NCBI GenBank assembly: GCA_028280565.1
Contig: JANQLQ010000332.1
Coordinates: 1-35,096 of the forward strand
DNA: 35,096 nt
Direction of reading: 5' to 3'
Origin: Fulvivirga sp.
GTDB taxonomy: Bacteria > Bacteroidota > Bacteroidia > Cytophagales > Cyclobacteriaceae
In this document: one piece after another, positions 24,193-33,361 of the stretch
How the letters are laid out: every line of letters begins with the position of its first letter
Position numbering within the stretch: the first letter of the stretch is position 1
Notes under the pieces: generated by a model
Databases searched by the model: none
Seen by the model: the letters and a program-made list of their open reading frames with translations, nothing else
Told to the model about the DNA's origin: nothing
Made by a program: the position numbers and the translations under genes

Positions 24193-24640
24193 CCTAGCCT
24201 GCTCAAGCGGACTTAAGAGGTATCGATTTATCGGTTAATGGTTGATGGCCGTTCTTGCCAGCCATGATTAGAGCGTCCTTGAGAATTAGCTTTGATGGTA
24301 ACGTTTAGTTTTGGCAAATTAGGCTGCATTTTCAAAATGTTTCAGGTGGTACCATCCTCGCAATGAGCAGTTTAGGCGGGATTTTGAGGTGCTAAGTCCA
24401 GTTTTCATTTTCTTTTGCACGCCTAAAAGAAAACGTAACAAAAGAAAAGGGCTCCGACAACAAAGCCCATTTTCCGTGTAAAACGCACTGCCCAGCCCTA
24501 TGGGACGCTTACCCACAGGCCTCAAATGGGCCGCGCTGTTCTTGGATATGTCTCCCCCTCCATACGCCACTTGAATTTTCAATGATGCCGCCTAATAAAC
24601 CGATAACGACTCATTTAGTCTCCAGCTTCCGGGTTTAAGC
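24193..24640. repeat. Family C long intergenic repeat, copy 2, filling the bioB-typA gap
   Basis: The repeat proper is 24273-24590 (about 318 bases), same orientation as copy 1 at 14344-14660. It keeps GCAATGAGCAGTTTA, GCGGGATTTTGAGGT, TTTTCATTTTCTTTTG, CAAAAGAAAAGGGC, AACAAAGCCCATTTTCCG and ATACGCCACTTGAATTTTCA. The reading frame seen in copy 1 is broken here. The remaining bases on both sides hold no gene. Confidence 0.85.
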
Positions 24641-26434
24641 TCAGCTATTCCTCTTTCTCTCATTTTCGTCTAAGAAAATCTTCCTCATACGGATAGATTT
24701 CGGGGTCACCTCCAAATATTCGTCTTTTTGGATGTACTCCATGGCTTCTTCTAATGAGAATTTACGTGGTGGAGCGATCTTAGTGTTCTGATCGGAACCA
24801 GCAGCTCGCATATTGGTGAGTTTCTTTCCTTTCTGAAGGTTCACCACTAAGTCATTATCGCGAGAGTGTTCCCCGACGACCTGCCCAGTGTAAAGGTCTT
24901 CTCCCGGGGCAATGAAAAATATACCCCGGTCTTGTAGCTTGTCGATCGTGTACGCAGTGGCTGCCCCCGATTCCATCGAAATGAGAGAGCCATTGATCCT
25001 GCCGGGAATGTCACCCTTATAAAGAGCGTATTCTTTGAACCTATGGGTCATAATGGCCTCGCCCCCGGTAGCGGTCAGCACATTATTCCTTAATCCGATC
25101 AAACCACGCGCCGGGATGTCGAATTCCAGGTGTTGGAGGTCACCTTTGGGTTCCATGATCGTCATTTCTCCTTTCTTAGCGCTTACCAGCTCGATCACTT
25201 TACCGGAAAACTCTTCCGGGACGTCTACGACAAGATGTTCGATGGGTTCATTTTTTGCGCCTTCAACTTCTTTTATGAGTACTTGGGGCTGGCCTACTTG
25301 TAATTCGTACCCCTCCCTTCTCATGGTTTCTATCAATACGGAAAGGTGAAGGATCCCCCGGCCAAATACGTTGAACTTGTCCTCAGAATCGGTTTCTTCT
25401 ACACGTAGAGCTAAATTTTTCTCGGTTTCCTTAAAGAGCCGGTCACGCAGATGTCGTGACGTTACATACTTCCCTTCCTTGCCGAAAAAAGGTGAATTGT
25501 TAATGGTGAAAAGCATACTCATAGTAGGTTCGTCTATGGCGATCCTTGGCATGGGCTCGGGATTTTCCAAATCGGTGATAGTATCACCCAATTCAAAATC
25601 TTCCACACCCACCAAGGCGCAGATCTCCCCCGAAGATGCTTCCGTCACTTTTGCTTTGCCAAGTCCTTCGAAAACATGGACTTCTTTTATTTTGACCCGG
25701 TGAATAGAACCATCTTTCTTACTTATACCGAGTGCTGCACTCTCTTTTATTGTGCCTTGTGTTATCCTGCCTATCGCTATCCGGCCAACATACGAGGAAA
25801 AATCTAGCGAGGTGATCTGCATTTGCGGTACACCCTCACGTTGTGGGGCTGCCGGGATGTATGCCAGGATGGCATCTAAAAGGGGAAAGATGTTGTCCGT
25901 AGGGGTTTTCCAGTCCTCGCTCATCCAGCCTTGCTTGGAGGAACCATAAAGCGTAGGGAAATCCAATTGTTCTTCCGTAGCGTCCAGGTTGAACATAAGG
26001 TCAAAGACTTGCTCATGCACTTCTTCGGGCCTGCAATTCTCTTTATCTACTTTATTGATCACTACGATGGGCTTTAAACCCAATGAAAGCGCTTTGCTTA
26101 AAACGAACCTGGTTTGAGGCATAGGGCCTTCAAAAGCATCTACGAGTAAGAGTACGCCGTCGGCCATTTTCAGTACTCGTTCCACCTCTCCTCCAAAATC
26201 GGCGTGCCCCGGGGTATCTATGATATTGATCTTTACCTCGTTGTAGCGCACCGAGACGTTTTTGGAAACAATGGTAATGCCTCGCTCTTTTTCCAAGTCT
26301 TCGTTATCCAAGATCAGGTCTTCCGTGACCTGGTTCTCTCGTAATACCTTAGAAGCATGGATGATCTTATCCACCAAGGTGGTTTTGCCGTGGTCTACGT
26401 GGGCGATGATGGCTACGTTCCTTATGTTCTGCAT
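24641..26434 (-). CDS. typA: Ribosome-binding GTPase TypA/BipA
   Basis: A 597-residue translational GTPase involved in 50S assembly and stress or low-temperature growth. G1 is AHVDHGKTT, switch [18 protein letters not shown]4 [10 protein letters not shown]; domains II-V follow with [21 protein letters not shown] and the lysine-rich C-terminal [17 protein letters not shown]. The start at 26434 ([16 protein letters not shown]) is the usual one. It converges with bioB. Confidence 0.97.
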   Translation of the reverse strand: MQNIRNVAIIAHVDHGKTTLVDKIIHASKVLRENQVTEDLILDNEDLEKERGITIVSKNVSVRYNEVKINIIDTPGHADFGGEVERVLKMADGVLLLVDAFEGPMPQTRFVLSKALSLGLKPIVVINKVDKENCRPEEVHEQVFDLMFNLDATEEQLDFPTLYGSSKQGWMSEDWKTPTDNIFPLLDAILAYIPAAPQREGVPQMQITSLDFSSYVGRIAIGRITQGTIKESAALGISKKDGSIHRVKIKEVHVFEGLGKAKVTEASSGEICALVGVEDFELGDTITDLENPEPMPRIAIDEPTMSMLFTINNSPFFGKEGKYVTSRHLRDRLFKETEKNLALRVEETDSEDKFNVFGRGILHLSVLIETMRREGYELQVGQPQVLIKEVEGAKNEPIEHLVVDVPEEFSGKVIELVSAKKGEMTIMEPKGDLQHLEFDIPARGLIGLRNNVLTATGGEAIMTHRFKEYALYKGDIPGRINGSLISMESGAATAYTIDKLQDRGIFFIAPGEDLYTGQVVGEHSRDNDLVVNLQKGKKLTNMRAAGSDQNTKIAPPRKFSLEEAMEYIQKDEYLEVTPKSIRMRKIFLDENERKRNS

Positions 26435-26453
26435 AGTGAAAAAAAGTAAGGCG

Positions 26454-26461
26454 CAAAGCTA
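26454..26461 (-). promoter_or_regulatory. Candidate -7 promoter element for typA
   Basis: On the minus strand TAGCTTTG matches TAnnTTTG and ends 19 bases before the typA start. The octamer repeats begin just upstream of the expected -33 region. Confidence 0.4.
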
Positions 26462-26497
26462 CTAAAGTGTGGGGGAAAAGTTGATAGTGTGGGAGGG

Positions 26498-26545
26498 CTA
26501 AAGTGTTAAAGTACTAAAGTGCCCAAGTGTTAAAGTGCCGAAGTG
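26498..26545. repeat. Six tandem octamers upstream of typA
   Basis: CTAAAGTG, TTAAAGTA, CTAAAGTG, CCCAAGTG, TTAAAGTG and CCGAAGTG follow each other with an 8-bp period, and a further CTAAAGTG sits at 26462. A microsatellite-like tract in or near the typA promoter. Confidence 0.75.
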
Positions 26546-27308
26546 TTAAGGGGCGGAGGTGATGAACGATTGGTTTGTGCGGTGGGCTGGGGGTAAGAGG
26601 GATGAGTTTGGTAGGGTAGAGTAGGAGGATGTAGGTTAAAAATGCTGTTGGTAAGAGGTTGAATTAGAGGGGAGAAAGGGGGTATTTGAATATAATCCAC
26701 TGGGTATAAATTAGTCACCGAGGTGTTGAATTATAACGGAAAAACGCCCGAAAATGCATGTAAGTTTTTGGGTGGATATTGCATATTTTCGATCAAAATA
26801 TACGAGTTATGACCAAAACTTATGTCAAAAGAGATTTATAAGTTGGTTACTTTCAGGGAGATAAAAGGATATAGCTGAATTTTTACATTAATATCACTTT
26901 TCTTACATGGCTTCATGAGTAGGTTCATTCAAAGTTTAACTAAGATTAAGTGAGAGACAGGTATTACTTTCTCTTAAAACTCTATGCTTTTGGTCTTTAG
27001 CATCGCACGAGAAGGCCTTGAACGATGACTTGAACAAATTAGGGAAGGAGTATTCGATTTATACCCACCAGAATGAAAACAGTACTAGAGGTTATATTAT
27101 CAAGCATAACCGCTGGCTTTTTTTACGCCAAAAAAGAAACTTTTAGGTACTCTTTTAAGAGCCACTTATTCAAGATTAAAAGATATAGGCGAATATGCGG
27201 ATAGATCTTAACTGTGATCTTGTATAGGCAAGATCGTTTTCCCGTTTTTACTTTTTAACGGCAGGGTATTGAGATTACAAAGCATAGGGGGCGAAAACCA
27301 GTTTTTTC
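26546..27308. other. Long non-coding stretch
   Basis: Bases 26546-26690 are strongly purine-rich on the plus strand; a minus-strand frame there is low-complexity and not credible. From 26860 to 27240 codon-like text in shifting frames (for example a short run from 26952, then another from 27002) has no start or consistent frame and may be a gene relic. A hairpin GATCTTG/CAAGATC (27216-27235) followed by GTTTT lies just past the end of the small gene at 27309, on the plus strand. Confidence 0.4.
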
Positions 27309-27470
27309 TTAGAACTGGTTTTCATCTTCCAAAACAAAGCCAGATTGAGGTTCCGGGTGTTGGGCTACAGGGATATTTTCTGTTTTTCTTTCTTGTTTAT
27401 TGATCAGGGTGAAGGCGAAAGACATTGCAACGGTTACTGCGAACAATGCTACAAATATTTTGGATTTCAT
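27309..27470 (-). CDS. Small exported peptide, 53 aa
   Basis: A short frame starting MKSKIFVALFAVTVAMSFAF, a good signal peptide, followed by a polar tail with IPVAQHPEPQSGF and ending FVLEDENQF. Alternating charge and a clean signal argue for a real gene. The second small gene 200 bases upstream on the same strand also opens with a signal and ends in an acidic ENxF tail. Both lie divergent to a TPR histidine kinase. This size and layout recall the NVEAL-type and other secreted micro-peptides of Bacteroidota; I do not recognise a family. Role as a signal or bacteriocin-like peptide is speculation. Confidence 0.7.
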   Translation of the reverse strand: MKSKIFVALFAVTVAMSFAFTLINKQERKTENIPVAQHPEPQSGFVLEDENQF

Positions 27471-27673
27471 ATTTTTAATAGTTTAATTAATCATTCTTGT
27501 ATAAAAGGCCAGAACTTAGCTTCCATTATGACACTTTCAGTATTTACATGAGAGCTGAGTGACGTAATTTCTTCTCTTGAATGCTAAAAAGAAACAGTAA
27601 TAATTGTAATTATTATGATATTTAGTAATGTTAATTGCATATTGATTTTAAAAGATGAATTGATTCAATGACA

Positions 27674-27811
27674 TTAAAAGCCATTTTCCATTACTTGACC
27701 ATCAGTCTTAACTTCGTGGTTGTTTAAAGGCACCACTTCTTCTTCGGAACAAGCTGAGAATATACCACAAAGTGAAAGGGTTAAGAGAATAGTTAGTACT
27801 TTAGCTTTCAT
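27674..27811 (-). CDS. Small lipoprotein, 45 aa
   Basis: Starts MKAKVLTILLTLSLCGIFSAC, a lipoprotein signal with Cys21, then an acidic SEEEVVPLNNHEVKTDGQ and the end VMENGF. The mature peptide is only about 25 residues. It starts 118 bases from the ATG of the divergent TPR histidine kinase and precedes the 53-aa peptide gene. Real by signal, codon use and position; function unknown. Confidence 0.7.
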   Translation of the reverse strand: MKAKVLTILLTLSLCGIFSACSEEEVVPLNNHEVKTDGQVMENGF

Positions 27812-27928
27812 TGTTTTATTGGTTTTAGTATGACATTTAATTAATTTCAATTTCTTTCAAGTAATCCTATTTATCTTACATGTTAGACGTAGCCAGTTAA
27901 ACATGATTACGGTGTGTTTTTTTCTAAG

Positions 27929-30064
27929 ATGGATTCAAAGATGGGCTCTTTTTTGTTCAAGAACAGATTGATTTTTATAGTATACTTACCAGTGTTTGCT
28001 TATCTAAAGATTTTGTATTTCCGGAATTCATTTCATATAGCTTTTTTTTTGATTTTATCAATCAGTTCTACCACGGCACAAAGCCCTATTGACAGTCTAT
28101 CATATTCGAGCGTTCAGGAAAGAGCATTACTCAAACTTCGAGATTTTGTTGATGTTCGGTTTAGAGATTTAGATAGTGCACTTTTTTATGCGGAACAAGG
28201 GAAGAAATTGGCACTTTCTATTGGTGATAGTCTCACAGTCGTTCGATTAGAGAATGCCATAGCTTGGTCCTATCGTGAAAAGGGCCTGTTTGATAAATCA
28301 GTGGAGCATTACACAATCGCCATCGAAATGTCGAAGAGAAACGGTTTTGACGATAGAGAACAGTCTCTTTCAAATAGTCTAGGAATCCTATATTATAATT
28401 ATGGTGAATATGATAACGCACTTAAATATTACTTTCAATCGTTGAACTTAAGTGAGAACAGAAATAATCAATCGGGACAGGTGATTGCTTTAAACAATAT
28501 TGGATTGGTATACTTTGCTATCCGGGATTTTAATCAAGCGATTGACTATTTCGAAAAGACTTTAGAGTTAACAGGAGGCGAAACTGTAAATGGAATTGAA
28601 GCTATTGTTAATTTGGGGCTATGTTATTCCTCACTCGATCAGCATGAAGTTGCCCTTGAGTATTACAACAAGGTTATTTCTTTATGTAATAATTCATGTA
28701 ACATGTCTGTGCTTACTGAATCATATATAGGCGCTGCATCATCGCATTTGATAAGTAAGTCTTATGAGGAAGCTCAGATAAATTTTGAAAAGGCACTAAT
28801 GATTTCGTTATCAGAAGGTTTCGAGCGGAAGACCGTAATAATCTATCATAATTTGGCAGATTTAAAGCTTATAAATGGCTTGATTGATGAATCACTACAG
28901 ACTTTGGATAAAAGTCATGGGATTGCGATGAGACTTAATATCAGGGTTTGGGTTAATAAAAATTATAGACTATACAGTAAAATTTATTCTAAGCTGGATA
29001 ATTATCAACAAGCTTATAGTTTCCAAGAAAAATATGATTCTTTAAACAGTTTGATATTAAACGAAGAGATCATTCAAAATTTGGCCAAGGTTCAAATTGA
29101 GTTTCAAGAACGAGAAAACCTACAAACCATAGCCTCTCAAGATCAAGAAATCTCCAGAAGAACCACTCTACTGATCCTCTCCGTCATTATCATTTTTCTT
29201 ATCAGTGTGATCCTCTTTATCCTTTATCGCATCAACCAGTTAAGAAAGAAAGCCAACCAGCAACTCTCCGAAGCCAACGCGATCATTGAGCAACAAAACA
29301 AGGAACTTATGGATGTTAATAATGTCTTGGAAGAAAAGGTAAAGGAACGAACGAAGGAGCTCAAAGACACCAACGCAGCCCTGTTGAAATCGAATACCGA
29401 TCTGGACAACTTCATTTACAAAACCTCTCATGACATTCGCGGACCGCTGGCCACATTGCAAGGGATGTGCAATATCGCGCTCATGGATATTGAAGAGCCG
29501 AAGTCTGTAGATTATTTTGAAAAGATTGGGAGAACTGCCGACCGGCTGAACGAAATTTTGTCTAAGCTGCTCGTTATCAACCAGATCAACAACTCCCTGA
29601 TCACTTCTAACCCCATTGATGTGAAAAGGCTGATCAAGGATATTTTAATAGAATACCAGCAGTCTCCCGGGGCGAATAAGATCCGTGTGGACAATCAAGT
29701 TGAACGGATGGACAATTTTAAGTCGGACGAAGTATTGCTTAAGATCATCTTGAATAATTTGATCTCGAACGCTTACAAATTTTACAACAGCTCTAACCGG
29801 GTAGATTCCTGGATCCGGATCGATGCCTCCCAGTGTAATAATGGGCATGTAGAGTTTAATGTCATCGATAACGGCATCGGTATCGATGAAGCTGCGGCGG
29901 GTAAGATCTTCGAGATCTTTTCTAAGGCATCCGAGGTGTCGGACAGTGCCGGTTTGGGGCTCTACCTCGTCAAGTTAGCGGTAGAAAAATTAGACGGAAC
30001 CATTGCCCACAGTAAGACTAAGGAGGGCTATACACAATTTAAAGTAGAACTTCCCCACAGGTAA
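27929..30064 (+). CDS. TPR-sensor histidine kinase 1
   Basis: About 711 residues from ATG 27929 (GTG 27914 and ATG 27941 are alternatives; the signal sequence FHIAFFLILSISSTTAQ follows). Order of parts: signal, six or so tetratricopeptide repeats in the periplasm (NNIGLVYFAIRDFNQAIDYFEKTL is a clear one), one membrane span (LLILSVIIIFLISVILFILY), a coiled coil, then the kinase. The phospho-acceptor is His501 in KTSHDIRGPL; N box NNLISNAYKF, G1 DNGIGID and G2 GLGLYLV are intact. No DNA-binding or receiver domain is fused. It is followed after three bases by an unknown 130-aa gene and then a response regulator, suggesting one signalling operon. The periplasmic TPR half is visibly more AT-rich than the kinase half. 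Confidence 0.92.
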   Translation: MDSKMGSFLFKNRLIFIVYLPVFAYLKILYFRNSFHIAFFLILSISSTTAQSPIDSLSYSSVQERALLKLRDFVDVRFRDLDSALFYAEQGKKLALSIGDSLTVVRLENAIAWSYREKGLFDKSVEHYTIAIEMSKRNGFDDREQSLSNSLGILYYNYGEYDNALKYYFQSLNLSENRNNQSGQVIALNNIGLVYFAIRDFNQAIDYFEKTLELTGGETVNGIEAIVNLGLCYSSLDQHEVALEYYNKVISLCNNSCNMSVLTESYIGAASSHLISKSYEEAQINFEKALMISLSEGFERKTVIIYHNLADLKLINGLIDESLQTLDKSHGIAMRLNIRVWVNKNYRLYSKIYSKLDNYQQAYSFQEKYDSLNSLILNEEIIQNLAKVQIEFQERENLQTIASQDQEISRRTTLLILSVIIIFLISVILFILYRINQLRKKANQQLSEANAIIEQQNKELMDVNNVLEEKVKERTKELKDTNAALLKSNTDLDNFIYKTSHDIRGPLATLQGMCNIALMDIEEPKSVDYFEKIGRTADRLNEILSKLLVINQINNSLITSNPIDVKRLIKDILIEYQQSPGANKIRVDNQVERMDNFKSDEVLLKIILNNLISNAYKFYNSSNRVDSWIRIDASQCNNGHVEFNVIDNGIGIDEAAAGKIFEIFSKASEVSDSAGLGLYLVKLAVEKLDGTIAHSKTKEGYTQFKVELPHR

Positions 30065-30067
30065 CCT

Positions 30068-30460
30068 ATGGCAGACCGGCAAGAACTCCTGATCCCTTTT
30101 GATCGGCTGCTGCATTTGGCAGATATCATGGACCAGTACCGGTTGGCCATAATTAATGCCAAAGCGGGCATAGAGGTTAGCGCCACGCATGTCAACCTGA
30201 AAAAGAGGATCTTAAAAATTATCGATAAGAATGACAATCGCTCTACGGTTTCCTTAAAGGGGGTTAGACGGGAATGGGTGTACCTGCGCAATGTCATTTT
30301 CCAGTATTTTATCGGCCTATTAAAACTGGGTTTGGAAAACGAAGACCTAAGATATCGTGAGTTGTATAAAGAGTTAGGGGAATTAATTGGGGATGAGGCC
30401 GATGAGATAGAGAAGGTTTTGGCCATGATCCAGGATAATAAGCTAGGTTTTACTTCGTAA
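30068..30460 (+). CDS. 130-aa helical protein of unknown function between kinase and regulator
   Basis: Starts three bases after the kinase stop and ends 27 bases before the response regulator, so it belongs to the same operon. The sequence reads as nearly all helix (PFDRLLHLADIMDQYRLAIIN, later ELYKELGELIGDEADEIEKVLAMI), with no signal or membrane segment. It might be a phosphotransfer or adaptor protein linking the two, and histidines near the start (LLHLADI) and at TH-VNLKK exist, but no Hpt signature is convincing. Function unknown. Confidence 0.75.
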   Translation: MADRQELLIPFDRLLHLADIMDQYRLAIINAKAGIEVSATHVNLKKRILKIIDKNDNRSTVSLKGVRREWVYLRNVIFQYFIGLLKLGLENEDLRYRELYKELGELIGDEADEIEKVLAMIQDNKLGFTS

Positions 30461-30487
30461 ACTAATAGACCCCTAACTACAACACTT

Positions 30488-30898
30488 ATGTCATCAAAAA
30501 AAGTTATACTGATATTGGACGACGAGCCTGCCATTTTGGAGAGTGTCAAGTACCAGGTACAAAAAAGGTTTGGCGATGAATTCGATTATGAATTGGCCTT
30601 GAACGGGGAAGAAGGACTAATGATCGTAGATGAACTCATCAACGAGGGAGTGGACATACTGGTGACTATCTCCGATTGGCTGATGCCGGGGATGAAGGGC
30701 GATGATTTCCTGGTAGAGCTGCATAAAAAAATGCCGGATTGTGTCAAGATCATGTTGACGGGACAGGCCGATGAAGCTTCTATTGAGAGAGCATATAAGC
30801 AGGCGAATCTTTATAAAGTCATTTACAAGCCTTGGTCGAAAGAGCAAATGATCGAGGCTATTGAGAAAGGGATTGATAAACATTACCCAAAGGGATAA
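30488..30898 (+). CDS. Single-domain response regulator
   Basis: A 136-residue CheY-like receiver. The acidic pair is D11/D12 (LILDDEPA), the phospho-acceptor is D63 in ISDWLMPGMKG, the switch threonine is in MLTGQA and the lysine in YKPWSKEQM. YKPW is typical of receivers of the RpfG/cyclic-diguanylate-signalling branch. No output domain is attached, so it must act through a partner. It is the likely target of kinase 1 in the same operon. Confidence 0.93.
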   Translation: MSSKKVILILDDEPAILESVKYQVQKRFGDEFDYELALNGEEGLMIVDELINEGVDILVTISDWLMPGMKGDDFLVELHKKMPDCVKIMLTGQADEASIERAYKQANLYKVIYKPWSKEQMIEAIEKGIDKHYPKG

Positions 30899-31135
30899 TC
30901 TGTGACCACTGGGACCTTATTGTCTTAAAAACTAATCCCGCTTACTTACTATTTGCTGACTTGTTCATAGGACAATTGCTTGGTTAAGTGTGAAAAGGCC
31001 CATTTCAGCTGTTAAATGCTTTCTTTGATTCTTGCAGGAAATGTTAAATTTCTTCAAATCGTACGTTTATATTTACGGTTTGATTATTTTTAAATCGTCG
31101 TAAACAAAGAACATCTAAATTCATTTCTGGGAAGA

Positions 31136-33355
31136 ATGAAAGTAGGCCGCTCAAAAATTTACTTGACCATTATTCTTCAATTTGTGGGGTTGACCTACGC
31201 TCTAGGTCAGGATGTAAGTTCTTCGGAACGGCAATTCGAAGAACTTACAGCTAAGTTTTCTGAGTATGCACTTGGTAATGTTGACTCCGCGGATTACCTA
31301 GGTAAAAAAATTATGCGATATGCATGGGCAACACAAGACTCTACCATGCTGCTTCGTGCCTTCAATGCCAATGGGCTTGTCCAGAGAAGGTTAGGGAATT
31401 ACGATTACGCCTTGTACTATTATTTCGAAGCTATAGACTTTGCTCTTGGGTTAAACTCTCCTCGCCTTTCCCAAGTCTATAACTTTATAGGGATTTTGTA
31501 CCAGGAATATCGTGAATACGATTTAGCGCTTGAATTCTTTTTTAAGTCCTTGAACAAGAAAGACCCATCTGATATCGGGGGTGTTGCAATGGTCAATAAC
31601 AATATTGGCTTGGTTTACAGGAGTATCGGTAATTGTGATTTGGCTATTGAGCATTTTTTAGCGGCATTGCCGACAGAAAAGGCAGGACCGCTTGCCAATA
31701 TTGGGCATTGTTATTTGGATTTAGGTAAATATGACTCTGCCATTGTCACTTTTACTGCTGCAATTGATACTATCGGTTCCTTTACAAATGATCATGAGCG
31801 ATTAACATTAATAGAGTCTTATATAGGGTTAGGCTATGGTCATTTAAAAAAGACAAACCTCAAAAAATCAGGGAGTTTTTTTTATAGGGCAGAGCAAATT
31901 ATCCAGGAAGATGATTTTCTAAAACTTATTTCTTATTATCAAAACCTGTCTATGCTTAAAGAAAAGCAAGATTCCCTTGCCCAGGCTGCAATTTTATTCA
32001 TAAAAGCAGAGATACTTTCCAAAAAAATAGGCTCAAAATCTCGTTTGGCAGGCACCTATCGTCAAATGAGTGAATTATATGGAACTGCCGGTGACAGCGA
32101 GCTAGCATATTATTATTTAAAAAAATCAGATTCATTGGATAAGGATATAGCTTTAAATGATCGCATTAGAAAAATTGGTGACCTGGAGATCAAAGAGGCA
32201 AATAGGTCGAGCCAGGTGATTATTCAAAACCAAAGCCGCCAGATTGAAAAGCAGGCGTATTTCCTTGTTCTTTTGGCTGTCAGTCTCGGATCGGTATGTA
32301 TAATTATTGTGGTGGTCTATCGCAACAATCGTTTTCGAAAACGTGCGAATGACCAGTTGCAAGAAACCCTTAAAGAACTCCGCACCACCCAAGACCAACT
32401 GGTAGCCCAAGAAAAAATGGCTGCCTTGGGCCAATTAGTTTCTGGCATCGCCCATGAGATCAACACCCCCCTGGGCGCAATCCAAGGGCTGATCTCCCCG
32501 GTATCGGATCATTTTTCCTTTATAGTGTCCCAATTACGCCATGGATTAAAAGATATACCGGGCGATAAGTTTGGAATGGTGTTAGGTTGGGTCCAAAAAT
32601 ACACATCGAAAGATACTTTGATATCGACCTTAGCCCGCAGAAATCATAAGAAACGCTTAATAGCACATCTTTCCGAGCGCGGATTATCGCAACGTCGTGA
32701 CCTGGCCGATAAATTACTTGATATTGGGATTACCGACGAGGATGAAACCATAGAAAGCTTACTTTCCTTGCATGATCCCGTAAAAATGATCGACCTGCTA
32801 CACAGCATAGTGATGCATGAGCGTGGTACCGCACAAATGGAAACGGTAGTGAATAAGATCTCCAAAATGGTCAGTGCGTTGCAAACGTACTCCCAGCCTA
32901 ATAGGTCTGGCGATAGGAATACACCGATTGATTTGAGGGAGAATATAGATCAGGCATTGGTTCTACTGGGCAACGAATTCAAACACGGCATTCGCTTAGT
33001 CAAGCAGTATCCCGAAGAGCTTTCTATGATCAAAGGCAACCCGGATAGCCTCGGGCAAGTTTGGACCAATGTGTTGATGAATGCGATCCAAGCTGTTGAA
33101 GGCAAGGGGACAATTACCATAGTTATCAAGGAGCTGCCGGAAAATGTCCAAGTGAAGATCATGGATGACGGGTTTGGGATACCGGTAGACGCACGTGATA
33201 AGATCTTCGAGGCTTTTTACACCACCAAAAAGCGAGGGTACGGGACCGGGCTAGGGCTGAATATTTCTCGTAAAATTGTGCATCAGCATGATGGGATGAT
33301 CAATTTGAAAGATCAAGAAGTGCTGACCACATTTCTGGTCATATTGCCTAAGTGA
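31136..33355 (+). CDS. TPR-sensor histidine kinase 2
   Basis: A 739-residue protein: signal peptide ending around YALGQ, several periplasmic TPRs (MVNNNIGLVYRSIGNCDLAI), a membrane span (FLVLLAVSLGSVCIIIVVVY), coiled coil and kinase. The phospho-acceptor is His440 in GIAHEINTPLGAIQG. About 110 residues rich in charged helix (RRNHKKRLIAHLSERGLSQ) separate this helix from the second dimerisation helix (MVSALQTYSQ); similar insertions are known in other HAHEINTPLGAI-type kinases. N box NVLMNAIQA, G1 DDGFGIP and G2 GTGLGLNIS are present. The gene is followed after six bases by kinase 3, so the two are one operon. Output is not in view. Confidence 0.93.
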   Translation: MKVGRSKIYLTIILQFVGLTYALGQDVSSSERQFEELTAKFSEYALGNVDSADYLGKKIMRYAWATQDSTMLLRAFNANGLVQRRLGNYDYALYYYFEAIDFALGLNSPRLSQVYNFIGILYQEYREYDLALEFFFKSLNKKDPSDIGGVAMVNNNIGLVYRSIGNCDLAIEHFLAALPTEKAGPLANIGHCYLDLGKYDSAIVTFTAAIDTIGSFTNDHERLTLIESYIGLGYGHLKKTNLKKSGSFFYRAEQIIQEDDFLKLISYYQNLSMLKEKQDSLAQAAILFIKAEILSKKIGSKSRLAGTYRQMSELYGTAGDSELAYYYLKKSDSLDKDIALNDRIRKIGDLEIKEANRSSQVIIQNQSRQIEKQAYFLVLLAVSLGSVCIIIVVVYRNNRFRKRANDQLQETLKELRTTQDQLVAQEKMAALGQLVSGIAHEINTPLGAIQGLISPVSDHFSFIVSQLRHGLKDIPGDKFGMVLGWVQKYTSKDTLISTLARRNHKKRLIAHLSERGLSQRRDLADKLLDIGITDEDETIESLLSLHDPVKMIDLLHSIVMHERGTAQMETVVNKISKMVSALQTYSQPNRSGDRNTPIDLRENIDQALVLLGNEFKHGIRLVKQYPEELSMIKGNPDSLGQVWTNVLMNAIQAVEGKGTITIVIKELPENVQVKIMDDGFGIPVDARDKIFEAFYTTKKRGYGTGLGLNISRKIVHQHDGMINLKDQEVLTTFLVILPK

Positions 33356-33361
33356 AGGGTC

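Noticed and set aside
26530-26718. 62-codon proline-rich minus-strand ORF
   Set aside because: Product of a purine-rich low-complexity tract.
26942-27150. Possible decayed small gene
   Set aside because: Readable segments change frame twice, lack a start and have no recognisable similarity; noted only as a relic candidate.
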